Both the position numbers and the translations under genes were made by a program. Shown here one piece after another: positions 8,066 to 16,296 of a DNA stretch of 20,360 nt. The notes under the pieces are model-generated. The model worked only from the letters and a program-made list of their open reading frames with translations. It did no database searches and was not told the origin of the DNA. The stretch is from Gemmatimonadota bacterium (GTDB taxonomy: Bacteria > JBHIER01 > G020348925), in the NCBI GenBank assembly GCA_020348925.1, contig CP070758.1:2275322-2295681 (forward strand). The letters are read 5' to 3'. How positions within the stretch are numbered: the stretch's first letter is position 1; each line of letters starts with the position of its first letter.

Positions 8066-8107
8066 ACAACGTTTTCAGATTTCCCCAAAAATCACAGAAA
8101 TCAAACT
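8066..8107. repeat. Decayed copy of the repeat found downstream of ggt
   Basis: The run from ACAACGTTTTCAGATTTC through CCCCAAAAATCA to CACAGAAATCAAA parallels 6765-6829, where the same two blocks are separated by about 18 extra bases. In this copy the hairpin is broken by changes in its left arm. Two related intergenic copies within 1.3 kb suggest a dispersed repeat family. Confidence 0.45.
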
Positions 8108-8174
8108 AAATGTAACTTGTCAGAAAAATCAGTTGCTGAAAAAATCATCCGTATTAGTCAACAGGATATGATAT

Positions 8175-8222
8175 ATCACAATCCCGCACTTGTTGCTCAA
8201 CTCGCAATGACGGGTACCGGTT
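8175..8222 (-). repeat. REP-like remnant downstream of tldE
   Basis: On the minus strand the sequence contains CCGTCATTGCGAG, then GAGCAACAAG and GCGGGATTGTG. This resembles the widespread extragenic repeat of the CGTCATTGCGAG...GCAATCTC type. It lies just past the end of the tld pair and is degenerate. Confidence 0.4.
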
Positions 8223-8359
8223 TTAGCAGTCAATCCAACTAAAGGGCTTTATTCAGCAAAACGTTCAATGCCATTCAAAGTCTACTACAGCCTTTTCTCA
8301 ATGACGATACAAGGGCAGCTGTTCTGTCTTACGCTCAAACTTTTCTTTATGCGGATCCT

Positions 8360-9682
8360 TTACACTCCGGATACGACAACGTCTGTAAAAACCAGGCTCG
8401 GCATCCGCCAAGAGCTGTATGGCCAAGGGTCGTTGGCTACCTCGACGAGCTTGTGCCAGAATTTCAGGTGGTTGTCGGCAATATTCATCTCGGCGATGGG
8501 CTGCACGAGCTCGCCGTCTTCAAAGAGATGGCAGTCGATACCCACAGAGGCATCTCCGGTTGTGGAATTCGAATTGCCGCCGATAAACCCGGTGATATAG
8601 ATCCCTCTGCCCAAATCCTTCATGATCTCTTTCACGGAGCGCTTTCCCGGAGGGATGACCAGATTGGTCGTATCACCTGATGTGGGTTCCCAGCCCAATT
8701 TCCTGCTGTAATACCAGTCGACCAAGAAATCCTTCAGCACGCCTGCTTCAATCAGAATTCTCTTTTTCGTCGGAAAACCGTCACCGTCATAGAGCCTGCT
8801 GCCAAAACCCCCTTCAATGTGAGGTTCATCAATGAGCGTAAAGAGGTCGCTTCCGATCTTTTGACCTTTTCGATCCGCCAGAAACGATCTTTTCTGTTGA
8901 ATATTCCTGCCGTTAAGACCCTGCATGAAGCCACCGAGAATCCTTCGCACATTTCGGTTCTCGATAATGACCGGCAGTGTTTCGGTATCGATCTTTTTCG
9001 CACCGAGAAGATCGAAAGCTCGCTCGGCAGCGACCCGACCCACGGACTCCGGATCAGGCAGGTCTCTAAGCGTCCGACTTCCTGCCCAATGATACGCAGT
9101 CGGACGTCGGTCGCCCTCATCCTGAACCGTCGCCTCCGCCTCGGCCCAGCACTCCGTCGACTCACGATGACCTTCCAGACCATTGCTCGTCATGACGGCC
9201 TCTTCATAGAATTCATCGTTAACCCTCGCCGTGACGGAAACAATCTTGTCTCCACCCCGCTGGAGACAGGCCGCTTCAATCTCCTTCACCATATCGTGTC
9301 TTTTTTCAGCTGTCAAGCCGCTATACTCAGGATCACTAATCCTGAGATCGATGTTTGCCCGTCCTTCGTAATAACTCGGATCCGGCAAGGTTCGATACGG
9401 ATCCGCCTCAAGCAATTTCGTATTTTTAATAGCGTTCAAGATAAATTCCTTCAGAGACTCCTGACGCAAATCCGAGGTGTCCTGAGAGGAGTACCGCTGG
9501 TTCACATAAACGTCGATGTCCAAACGCTGAGTCGTCGCCTCTTTGATTTTCTCGGGCTTTTTCTCTCTGTATTCGACCTCGACAAAGCGGTTTTTTGAGA
9601 TTCTGGCCTTACACTCGTCGGCACCGGCCTTCCTGGCCGTTTCAATAACCCACGAACATACATCAAGCATATCCCTGCTCAT
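8360..9682 (-). CDS. tldE: TldE/PmbA family protein, non-metal partner of TldD
   Basis: This 440-residue PmbA/TldE family protein covers the full family length. The ATG at 9682 is preceded by AGGAGA; a further 25 in-frame codons upstream overlap the end of tldD and look non-coding. The TldE fold is recognisable: GADECKARISKNRFVEVEYREKK-type N-terminal strand and helix, SNGLEGHRE, a G-rich central block, IYITGFIGGNSNSTTGDAS and FEDGELVQPIAEMNIA near the C-terminus. It lacks the HExxxH zinc motif, as expected for TldE, which pairs with TldD to form the active heterodimeric peptidase. Only 14 nt separate it from tldD, so the two are one operon and probably translationally coupled. It has no signal peptide, unlike its TldD partner. 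Confidence 0.93.
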   Translation of the reverse strand: MSRDMLDVCSWVIETARKAGADECKARISKNRFVEVEYREKKPEKIKEATTQRLDIDVYVNQRYSSQDTSDLRQESLKEFILNAIKNTKLLEADPYRTLPDPSYYEGRANIDLRISDPEYSGLTAEKRHDMVKEIEAACLQRGGDKIVSVTARVNDEFYEEAVMTSNGLEGHRESTECWAEAEATVQDEGDRRPTAYHWAGSRTLRDLPDPESVGRVAAERAFDLLGAKKIDTETLPVIIENRNVRRILGGFMQGLNGRNIQQKRSFLADRKGQKIGSDLFTLIDEPHIEGGFGSRLYDGDGFPTKKRILIEAGVLKDFLVDWYYSRKLGWEPTSGDTTNLVIPPGKRSVKEIMKDLGRGIYITGFIGGNSNSTTGDASVGIDCHLFEDGELVQPIAEMNIADNHLKFWHKLVEVANDPWPYSSWRMPSLVFTDVVVSGV

Positions 9683-9696
9683 TATTCGTCTCCTTC

Positions 9697-11226
9697 TTAT
9701 TGTATACCACCTACAGTCATTGACTTCACCAGGCATGTCGGTTGACCGAAGGAACAAGGGACTCGCTGTCCGTCCTTACCGCAAGAACCTGTGCCCCCTT
9801 GGTTCAGCTCCAGGTTATCAGCCACCATGGTTACATTGGTGAGCATTTTCGGTCCATTCCCCATGATGTTTACATCTTTAATGGGCGCAGTGAGTTTCCC
9901 GTTTTCTATCATTTGGCCTTGTGAAACGTAGAAGGCAAAGTCCCCTTCACCGATTTTGACCTGACCGTTGCTCACATTCTGTACATAAATTCCTTTCTCA
10001 ACGCTCTTGATGACATCTTCAGACTGCGCAGAACCTGCCAACATATAGGTGTTTCGCATCCTCGGTACCGGATAATGCTGGTAACTTTGTCTGCGGCCGT
10101 TCCCCGTCGGCTCGACTTTATAATAACTGGCTGAGATCTTATCGTGCAGATAGCTGGTGAGAATACCGTCCTCCACAAGAACCGTTCTTTTCCCCGGCAC
10201 TCCTTCATCGTCAATATTGAGTGAGCCGAGCTGATGGGGAATCGTTGCATCATCCACGATGGTCACAAAGGGTTCGGCCACTTTTTTACCGATCATGGTG
10301 GCGTAAGTGGAAACATTCTTTTTATTGAAATCGGCCTCCATACCGTGGCCGATGGCCTCATGAAGCAAAATGCCCGTTATACCTGGACCAAGAACGACCG
10401 GCATCTCTCCGGCAGGAGGCTGGATGGCATCGAACAATACAACAGTTTGGTCAACGGCTTTCTTGGCAATTTCCTCAGCGCGTTCCAGTGTGTAATATGA
10501 GAAGTCCCGTCGTCCGCCGTAATTGAACCAGCCCTGTTCTTTCCTGCCGTTTTTCTCGGCCACAATTGACGCGTACAGATAGTTTCGAGGCAGCAGATCC
10601 TCCGCCTTGACACCATCGCTGGTCACGATCATCATTCGCTTCTGACTGTCGTGCAAACCGGCACGGACTTTAACGATCAGATCGGAGAGCTCAAAACACG
10701 TATCGTTGACGGTTTTGACCAGAGGGAGTTTGGATGACAGGGGGACGTCGGTCAGCAACGATTTCAGGGGATAGTAATTCTCTGATTTCTGCTTGACGAA
10801 GGTACTGTCTGATTTTTTCCCGGAGGTGTTGGCTATGGTTGCCGCCGTGGCGGCAGCAGCCATCATCGATTCCTCGGTCAGTTCCTGCGTGAACCCGTAC
10901 CCCGTTTGCTCACCTTTCACCGTTCGTATGCCTACGCCGAGATCAACACTGCCGTATGCTCTGTCCACCTTGCCGTCTTCGAGCAAAACCCAGTTGGAGA
11001 TGGTATGTTCGAAGTAGAGATCGGCGAAATCTCCGCCCCTGGACAGGGCCTTATCAAGAACCCGTCGGCACATCCCATCGTCGATGCCGAATTCGGATTC
11101 GAAGTATTCCTTGGAGATAGCTTTCGTTGTACTGACCCAACTACCGGGGATAATCCGGCTCAAGGCAAGCGCTCCGGCTCCCGCAGCAGAATTTTTCAAG
11201 AACGAACGCCTGTTTATCAGTTTCAT
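9697..11226 (-). CDS. tldD: TldD family metallopeptidase with twin-arginine export signal
   Basis: The ATG at 11226 is chosen because AAGGAGG sits just upstream and a classic Tat signal begins there: NRRSFLKNSAAGAGALAL (residues 5-22). This gives 509 residues. The metal site is intact: HEAIGHG with His289, Glu290 and His294, plus Cys482 in the GSCGKDGQ motif, which matches the third ligand region of Escherichia coli TldD. In that species TldD and TldE form a cytoplasmic heterodimer that proteolyses unfolded peptides, such as the microcin B17 leader and CcdA. Here the Tat signal implies that the folded protein is exported. Its partner TldE is encoded 14 nt downstream without a signal. About 470 nt of unexplained sequence precede it, with no strong promoter that I can recognise. 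Confidence 0.94.
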   Translation of the reverse strand: MKLINRRSFLKNSAAGAGALALSRIIPGSWVSTTKAISKEYFESEFGIDDGMCRRVLDKALSRGGDFADLYFEHTISNWVLLEDGKVDRAYGSVDLGVGIRTVKGEQTGYGFTQELTEESMMAAAATAATIANTSGKKSDSTFVKQKSENYYPLKSLLTDVPLSSKLPLVKTVNDTCFELSDLIVKVRAGLHDSQKRMMIVTSDGVKAEDLLPRNYLYASIVAEKNGRKEQGWFNYGGRRDFSYYTLERAEEIAKKAVDQTVVLFDAIQPPAGEMPVVLGPGITGILLHEAIGHGMEADFNKKNVSTYATMIGKKVAEPFVTIVDDATIPHQLGSLNIDDEGVPGKRTVLVEDGILTSYLHDKISASYYKVEPTGNGRRQSYQHYPVPRMRNTYMLAGSAQSEDVIKSVEKGIYVQNVSNGQVKIGEGDFAFYVSQGQMIENGKLTAPIKDVNIMGNGPKMLTNVTMVADNLELNQGGTGSCGKDGQRVPCSFGQPTCLVKSMTVGGIQ

Positions 11227-11693
11227 GATGCCCTCCTTACACATATGAACGAGTGAATGATTGTTCATGGAAACAGAGTTTTGGCACATTCAAAAAGTAT
11301 ATCCTTGCTCATACCTCATGCGTCTCGTAGAAAAAAGGATGTAATGTTGTTTGAGAGTCCGTACTCGTTCTTCAACAGGGTATAATTTGCTCATTTTGTC
11401 GCCGTGTGTCAATTACTTTCTTCACGAGTGGTAAGTTCGCTGTCACCCATATCTCCCACGAAAAGCCGGCTCGTTCTCCCTGTGAGTACACCAAATCGAA
11501 CTTCGCTCCCTTTGGTCGCTCACTTCCCCAGAGGATCTCACCGACCTTATAGTGTTTCGCGATCCTTCGCCTCCTCGGATCGTCCCACGGTCATCCTTGT
11601 AAAGGGCTTCTCCCTTCAAACGACCCCTGCCTTTCGGATATGCGCAGAACTTCGGAAAGTTTCAGTTAAAAGAGCATAAACCGAGCAACAGAT
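11227..11693. other. Unidentified structured intergenic region upstream of tldD
   Basis: This 467-nt gap separates tldD from the sensor-phosphatase gene; both genes read leftward. It is GC-richer than the other spacers and contains several short hairpins: AAGGG/CCCTT (11602-11606 with 11612-11616), CGATCC/GGATCG (11560-11565 with 11577-11582) and GGTCG/CGACC (11514-11518 with 11542-11546). A 91-codon rightward frame (11404-11679) and a roughly 60-codon leftward frame without an ATG both look like non-coding translations. It could be an RNA leader, a small RNA or a dispersed repeat. I recognise no known riboswitch. Confidence 0.45.
11290..11394 (-). CDS. Possible 34-residue leader or small ORF upstream of tldD
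   Basis: An ATG at 11394 opens a frame of 34 codons (MSKLYPVEERVRTLKQ at its start, ending YEQGYTF) that stops at 11290, about 60 nt before the tldD start. It reads in the same direction as tldD. No good Shine-Dalgarno precedes it. The stretch EERVRTLKQHY faintly resembles the N-terminus of glycyl radical enzymes, so it could be a gene remnant. It could equally be a leader peptide or a chance frame. Confidence 0.2.
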   Translation of the reverse strand: MSKLYPVEERVRTLKQHYILFSTRRMRYEQGYTF

Positions 11694-14600
11694 TCAGAGG
11701 TTGTTCGAACATATCTCTTTCTCCTTTTCGTAGTCCTTCAGCTTCAGGACAACAAAAGTGATGTCGTCCTCCTGCGGTCTGCTGCCTCGCCATCTTTCGC
11801 CAGCATCAACTAAATGGGTTATGATATCTTTCGGCGAATTATCGACGACCTCTTTAAAAACCTGCTTAATGCGCGGATAGTCCAGCATCTCTTCACGCTC
11901 ATTGAAGAGTTCGGCGTATCCATCACTCATTAGAAGTATCGTATCTCCGGTTTTGATGTGTGTCTCCTTTTGCTCATATGAAAATCCTTCGATCCATCCC
12001 AAAGGTATCCCTCCCGTCTCCATCTCCTCGATAATCTGCGTTTCCTTTCTGTAGACTAAGATTGGGGGCATACCCGCGGTCGTAAGGCTCATCTGGTTCT
12101 CTTTGATTCTTAACACTGCCATGCACATGTAAAGTTGTTCCATGTGCATCTTCTTCAGAATGTCTGTGGATCTGTTGAAAAAATCGGACACCTCCATCTC
12201 GTAGGGGAGGGCTTTAAACAAGCTCTTCATCGACACAACCATATTCCCTGCCTTCATGCCGTGTCCGGTGGCATCCCCAATTGCGACTGTCAACGTGCCG
12301 TCTTTCGCCTGGTGAAAATCATAGTAATCCCCCCCGACTTCACTGGCCGTTTTCATGTAAACCGCAATGTCGATGTTCGGAAGCTGGGGCATCTCCTTCG
12401 GCAGCATGGAAAGCTGAAGTCTGCGCGCCTCCTCCAATTCGTGAGTTTTCCGCTCGTTCTCGACTTGAATAGCCCGTGCCTCGGCTTCAGCCGCCAGTGC
12501 TCTCAATTCGACCTCACGCATTCTGGCTTTTTCTCTCTCCCGTTTTTTTTCGAACCGGACAATCCCGTAGAAAATTGTAAAAACCACAAGGAAATATATA
12601 CTATACGCCCACAGCGTTCTCCACCAGGGTGGTCTTATGGTGATTCGAAGGAATGTTCCCTCCTCATTCCAAACGCCGTCGCTGTTCGAACCTTTGACGC
12701 GAAATATGTACTCGCCCGCCGGCAAGTTGCTGTAATTCACATAACGGCGATTCCCGCTGTACACCCAATCTTCTTCGAATCCCTCAAGCATATAGATGTA
12801 TTCATTCTCCTCGGGAGATGTAAAATCGAGTGCTGCAAATTGAAAGGAGATATGATTTTCTCTGTGAGACAACTCAATTTCACGTGTCTCTGTGATGGTT
12901 TTCCGCAACGGTGAATTTTCCCCGTGCGATACTGTCTCATTGAAGATCTGGAAATCAGTGATGACGACAGGTGGAATATATGGATTATCCTTTATACTGT
13001 CCGGGAAGAATACGTTGAAGCCATTCCTGCCGCCAAAAAACATCTCCCCACTCTTACTTTTGTAACATGCACCCACAAAAAATTCGTTGTCCTGTAATCC
13101 ATCGGTGACATTGTAATTTTTGAATGTCTCTGTTTTTGGATTGAACTTCGATAAACCTTTCATCGTGCTCAGCCAGAGGTTGCCGTGGTTGTCCTCGAGA
13201 ATCCCGTGAACAAAATCACTGGGTAATCCATCCTTCTCCCGGTAGTGGGTGAAAGTCTCTCTGTCCCTGTCAAGTTTATTGAGACCGCCCTCAGTCCCAA
13301 ACCAGAGAATCCCCGAATTGTCTTCATACATTGACAATACGAGATTATGACTAAGGCTGTGTGGATCGGCAGGATCAAATTGATACCGTATGAAAGTTTT
13401 CGTCTCTCCATGAGACTCCCCGGTTTCACTCAAAGCAAGTTTATTGAGACCGCTCCACAACGATGCACCGACCCAAAGATCTCCCCTTCTATCTATATAC
13501 ACAGACTGGATGGTATTGTCACTTAAACTGTGAGGATCATCAGGATCGGATTGATATCGGGTAAAACGTTCGGTTCTTCGATCGAATGCATTCAAACCTC
13601 TGTTCCCTGTCCCGATCCAGAGAAGGCCCGATTTGTCCTCACTCATCGATCCGACAAAATCGCTGCTCAAGCTGTAGGGATCTTCTGGATCGTTTCGATA
13701 GTGCGTGAATCGACCGGTACCCCCTTCGAACCGATTCAGACCTCCTCCCTGGGTCCCGATCCAAAGTTCACCGTAGCTGTCTTCGAAAAGTGTCGCAACC
13801 GAGTTGTGACTTAAACTGAATGGATTGTGAGGTTCGTGTTGATAATGCGTGAACGTCCGATCCTCGGGATGAAACCTATTGAGCCCACCACCATAGGTCC
13901 CGATCCAGAGCGTCCCGTTATGGTCCTCACAGAAGGATGAGACAAAGGGGCTGCTTAGACTTTTGGGGTAATCAGGGTTCGACTGGTATAGGAAAAATGG
14001 TTTTTTCCGACGATCAAAAGTATTGAGCCCGCCGCCAAAGGTACCCACCCAGAGCAGTCCCGATTTATCCTCGTAAATGGAAGCGACTTCATAGGTACTG
14101 AGGCTATGGGGATTGTTCCTGTCGTATTGGTAGCTGACAAACCTGTCAGCATCTCGGTCATAGAGGTGAAGTCCACCGCCCAACGTTCCAAGCCAGAGTG
14201 CGCCTTTTCGATCCTCATACATGGTCCAGATTTGATTGCTCTCCAAACTGTACGGATCGTCAGGATCAAATTGGTAGCGCGTGAATCTCCCGGTTTCCCG
14301 ATCCAGCCTGTTGAGACCTCCTATGAAAGTCCCCACCCAGAGAAATCCTAATTGATCCTCAAGGATAGACCAGACGTTATCTTCGCTGAGGCTGTGGGGA
14401 TCGTTCGGATCGTGTCGATAGTGCGTGTACTTTCCCGTTTCGCGATCGAATTTATCGAGCCCGCCAAAGGTTCCGACCCAGAGCGTCCCCTCTCTATCCT
14501 CATAAATCGTAAAGACCTGATCGCTACTCAGTGTCGTGGGATCATGTGGGTCGTTCTGGTAATGTATAAAAGTAACAGAAGTATCACTCCGCACGAGTCT

Positions 14601-15056
14601 ATTGAGTCCACCACCCTCACTTCCGATCCAGAGGATACCCAGATGATCTTCAAACATCGCCATAACTCTGCCATGACTCAAGCTGTGAGGATCATCAGGG
14701 TCATGCTGATAGCGTTTGAATATCTCCTGTTCTCGATCGAACCGATTCAGCCCGTTCTCCGTCCCGATCCAAAGAATTCCTTCTCTATCCTCGTGCAGTG
14801 CCCTGACAAAATTATGACTCAGACTTTTCGGATCGTTCGAATCATGTCTATATTCGACAAAGTTGTAGCCGTCATAACGATTCAATCCATCTTCTGTGCC
14901 GAACCACATAAATCCTCTGGTGTCTTGAAGGATTGCCTGAACGTTACTCTGGGAAAGTCCGTGCTCTATGGAAAGATGCTTGAATTGTACATCGATATGT
15001 TGGGCATTCAGATTTACTGAAAAAAGTACAGTGAGAAAAAATATGATGTACATCAT
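11694..15056 (-). CDS. Two-propeller sensor with Y_Y_Y domain and SpoIIE-type PP2C Ser/Thr phosphatase
   Basis: This transmembrane sensor has about 1120 residues. A signal peptide (MMYIIFFLTVLFSVNLNAQ) is followed by 14 consecutive Reg_prop blades (about 26-690). Each follows a pattern like SLS..V..I.ED..G.LWIGT.GGLN.FDR, enough for two seven-bladed periplasmic propellers. A Y_Y_Y domain (about 745-808), one membrane span (about 813-835) and a long charged coiled coil (836-885) connect to a cytoplasmic SpoIIE phosphatase (about 885-1115). Metal-binding motifs are intact: GGDYYD (908-913), GDATGHG (927-933), SDG (1044-1046) and the EDD acidic cluster (1096-1098). Binding of an outside ligand probably controls dephosphorylation of a Ser/Thr partner such as an anti-sigma antagonist; none is encoded nearby. 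GAGGAGAG upstream favours the start at 15056 over an ATG at 15122 that has no ribosome site. Confidence 0.94.
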   Translation of the reverse strand: MMYIIFFLTVLFSVNLNAQHIDVQFKHLSIEHGLSQSNVQAILQDTRGFMWFGTEDGLNRYDGYNFVEYRHDSNDPKSLSHNFVRALHEDREGILWIGTENGLNRFDREQEIFKRYQHDPDDPHSLSHGRVMAMFEDHLGILWIGSEGGGLNRLVRSDTSVTFIHYQNDPHDPTTLSSDQVFTIYEDREGTLWVGTFGGLDKFDRETGKYTHYRHDPNDPHSLSEDNVWSILEDQLGFLWVGTFIGGLNRLDRETGRFTRYQFDPDDPYSLESNQIWTMYEDRKGALWLGTLGGGLHLYDRDADRFVSYQYDRNNPHSLSTYEVASIYEDKSGLLWVGTFGGGLNTFDRRKKPFFLYQSNPDYPKSLSSPFVSSFCEDHNGTLWIGTYGGGLNRFHPEDRTFTHYQHEPHNPFSLSHNSVATLFEDSYGELWIGTQGGGLNRFEGGTGRFTHYRNDPEDPYSLSSDFVGSMSEDKSGLLWIGTGNRGLNAFDRRTERFTRYQSDPDDPHSLSDNTIQSVYIDRRGDLWVGASLWSGLNKLALSETGESHGETKTFIRYQFDPADPHSLSHNLVLSMYEDNSGILWFGTEGGLNKLDRDRETFTHYREKDGLPSDFVHGILEDNHGNLWLSTMKGLSKFNPKTETFKNYNVTDGLQDNEFFVGACYKSKSGEMFFGGRNGFNVFFPDSIKDNPYIPPVVITDFQIFNETVSHGENSPLRKTITETREIELSHRENHISFQFAALDFTSPEENEYIYMLEGFEEDWVYSGNRRYVNYSNLPAGEYIFRVKGSNSDGVWNEEGTFLRITIRPPWWRTLWAYSIYFLVVFTIFYGIVRFEKKREREKARMREVELRALAAEAEARAIQVENERKTHELEEARRLQLSMLPKEMPQLPNIDIAVYMKTASEVGGDYYDFHQAKDGTLTVAIGDATGHGMKAGNMVVSMKSLFKALPYEMEVSDFFNRSTDILKKMHMEQLYMCMAVLRIKENQMSLTTAGMPPILVYRKETQIIEEMETGGIPLGWIEGFSYEQKETHIKTGDTILLMSDGYAELFNEREEMLDYPRIKQVFKEVVDNSPKDIITHLVDAGERWRGSRPQEDDITFVVLKLKDYEKEKEICSNNL

Positions 15057-15176
15057 ACGAAAGACATCTCTCCTCTTCAATCGAAGATAGCGGTATGTAT
15101 GGGATTGACGATCTCTGTTCATTTATTATTCAATGGAAAAATGCAGAAAAAAGTTAGTGCTGAATTCCCTGTTGAA

Positions 15177-15986
15177 TTAAAAACCAGTCACTGTAATAAA
15201 TCCATTGACGACTGACAACTCGATTTCACCTGCACCCGCTCCAAATAAGCCTGTGACAGATGTGGGTGTGATCGTCTGATTTTGAAGGGACACATTTGAA
15301 AGATTGATCGATCCGGATGAAATGTGAGCGGAAAAGTCCGCCGATGTAGATTGCGGAATCAACAAGTCAATAGTGCCATTGACAACTGACAAACCACATA
15401 TGCCTGATGCAGGCAAGGATATTTTACTGTCAATGCCTCCGTTGACAAGTCCCCCATTGACGCTCCCTGAAATATCCCAGAGGCGCATATTTCCGTTCAC
15501 CAGGTTCGATATTACGGAATTCTCCATCGACGATATCGAAACGTTGCCGTTCACTTGTCCAATATCTAATTGCCAGCCGCCAGGTATTCGAATGTTGTAA
15601 TCCACGATGTAGTTCCGACCAGAACTCTGGTCAGGCTGTTCGGTCCGGATCGATATTCTGTCCTCGCTCTCGCTCATTTCAACAGAGAGATCCGGCAAAT
15701 GCGCATCGGCATCGGCCCGGCTGTTTGATTCGACTCTCCGCTCTCCCCAAACCGTCACCGAATCTATGGAGGACACACCCTCAATGTCAACAGTGCCATT
15801 GATAGCGTTCAGCTGAAGGCCTGAAAGGTTTTTAATCGCAATTTGGTAGTAAAAATCTTCCGAGGCGGAAAAATCCGGTCCAACTGTGGAGGAATCATTA
15901 TCACAGAATAAAAATAAAAAACCGAGCATTCCCACGATGAGGATGAATAGAGAAGCATTTCTGATTGAGAAACTTAAAACCTTCAT
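15177..15986 (-). CDS. Exported DUF4097-like beta-strand repeat protein
   Basis: The ATG at 15986 has AGGAG 6 nt upstream and gives 269 residues; a longer frame from 16070 adds a non-signal-like extension. The N-terminus is a hydrophobic signal or anchor (12-27) ending in FLFLFC, with Cys28. The lipobox is not canonical, because Phe occupies -1, so lipid attachment is uncertain. The rest is built of short strand repeats with a recurring (V/I)NG turn (INGTVDI, VNGNVSI, VNGNMRL, VNGGIDS, VNGTIDL, VNGFITV), typical of DUF4097 proteins, which fold as right-handed beta-solenoids. Members are often encoded beside signalling genes and may sense or scaffold in the envelope, but their function is unknown. 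It lies 120 nt upstream of the sensor-phosphatase gene on the same strand, so the two are probably co-transcribed. Confidence 0.85.
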   Translation of the reverse strand: MKVLSFSIRNASLFILIVGMLGFLFLFCDNDSSTVGPDFSASEDFYYQIAIKNLSGLQLNAINGTVDIEGVSSIDSVTVWGERRVESNSRADADAHLPDLSVEMSESEDRISIRTEQPDQSSGRNYIVDYNIRIPGGWQLDIGQVNGNVSISSMENSVISNLVNGNMRLWDISGSVNGGLVNGGIDSKISLPASGICGLSVVNGTIDLLIPQSTSADFSAHISSGSINLSNVSLQNQTITPTSVTGLFGAGAGEIELSVVNGFITVTGF

Positions 15987-16296
15987 GTCCATCTCCTTTC
16001 TCTCAATTGAACGATCCGCCCTGAAGTGACCACCGATCCGATTGCAATTCGCATCCATCTTTTTTCGCAAATATACTACAATTTATATAGATAATAGCAC
16101 AGCACCAACCATTTTGAACAAATCAAAACCACCGTTTTTTTAAGTCTCTATCCGATGAAGAATCTTCCGGAGGTTTTCCCATAACTTCCCGGACTCTTGA
16201 AGTTTTCAAAACGTCGGGTGTCTCTCACACAGCAACAGAAAAGCCGCCCCCGTTCGGAAACCAGAGCGGCTTTTTCTCTTCTCTCTCAGATCACAA
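15987..16296. other. Intergenic region between the giant secreted protein and the DUF4097-like gene
   Basis: The stretch at 16075-16140 is AT-rich and should hold the leftward promoter of the DUF4097-like gene, for example around the TATTATCTATATAAATT block on the minus strand, but no hexamer pair is good enough to name. The right end holds the terminator of the giant gene. I see no further gene. Confidence 0.45.
16239..16274. terminator. Rho-independent terminator after the giant secreted protein gene
   Basis: AAAAGCCGC (16239-16247) and GCGGCTTTT (16266-16274) form a perfect 9-bp stem around an 18-nt loop, with T-runs in both orientations. For the leftward giant gene, which stops at 16297, this is a well-placed terminator. 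It should insulate the DUF4097/sensor unit downstream. Confidence 0.85.

Larger units (their letters stand above)
7768..8359. other. AT-rich intergenic region with repeat remnants, no convincing gene
   Basis: This 592-nt gap holds the leader and promoter of the DUF4412-like gene, a 10-bp palindrome ACTGATCAGT (8001-8010), a decayed second copy of the ggt-downstream repeat (about 8066-8107) and a REP-like remnant (about 8175-8222). A seven-codon frame starting MKKKLSD at 7982 has a GGAGGA stretch too far upstream and is closed at once. No clear hairpin terminator follows tldE here. Confidence 0.5.

Noticed and set aside
11379-11412. Leftward promoter for tldD from TTGACA (11412-11407) and TATACC (11384-11379)
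   Set aside because: The spacer is 22 nt, too long for a normal sigma70 promoter, and the alternative -10 hexamers at better spacing are poor.
11404-11679. 91-codon rightward frame in the gap upstream of tldD
   Set aside because: No ribosome binding site and a low-complexity Ser/Arg/Pro composition. The block looks like structured non-coding DNA instead.
11395-11693. Known riboswitch upstream of tldD
   Set aside because: I looked for cobalamin, TPP, SAM and glycine core motifs by eye and found none. Only generic hairpins are present.
13200-14880. Repetitive DNA or CRISPR-like periodicity of about 140 nt
   Set aside because: The periodicity encodes the Reg_prop blades, with frame-preserving substitutions. 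It is protein repeat structure, not a CRISPR array.
15057-15122. Upstream ATG at 15122 for the sensor phosphatase
   Set aside because: No ribosome binding site precedes it and it adds 22 Arg-rich residues before the signal peptide. It is not excluded, only less likely.
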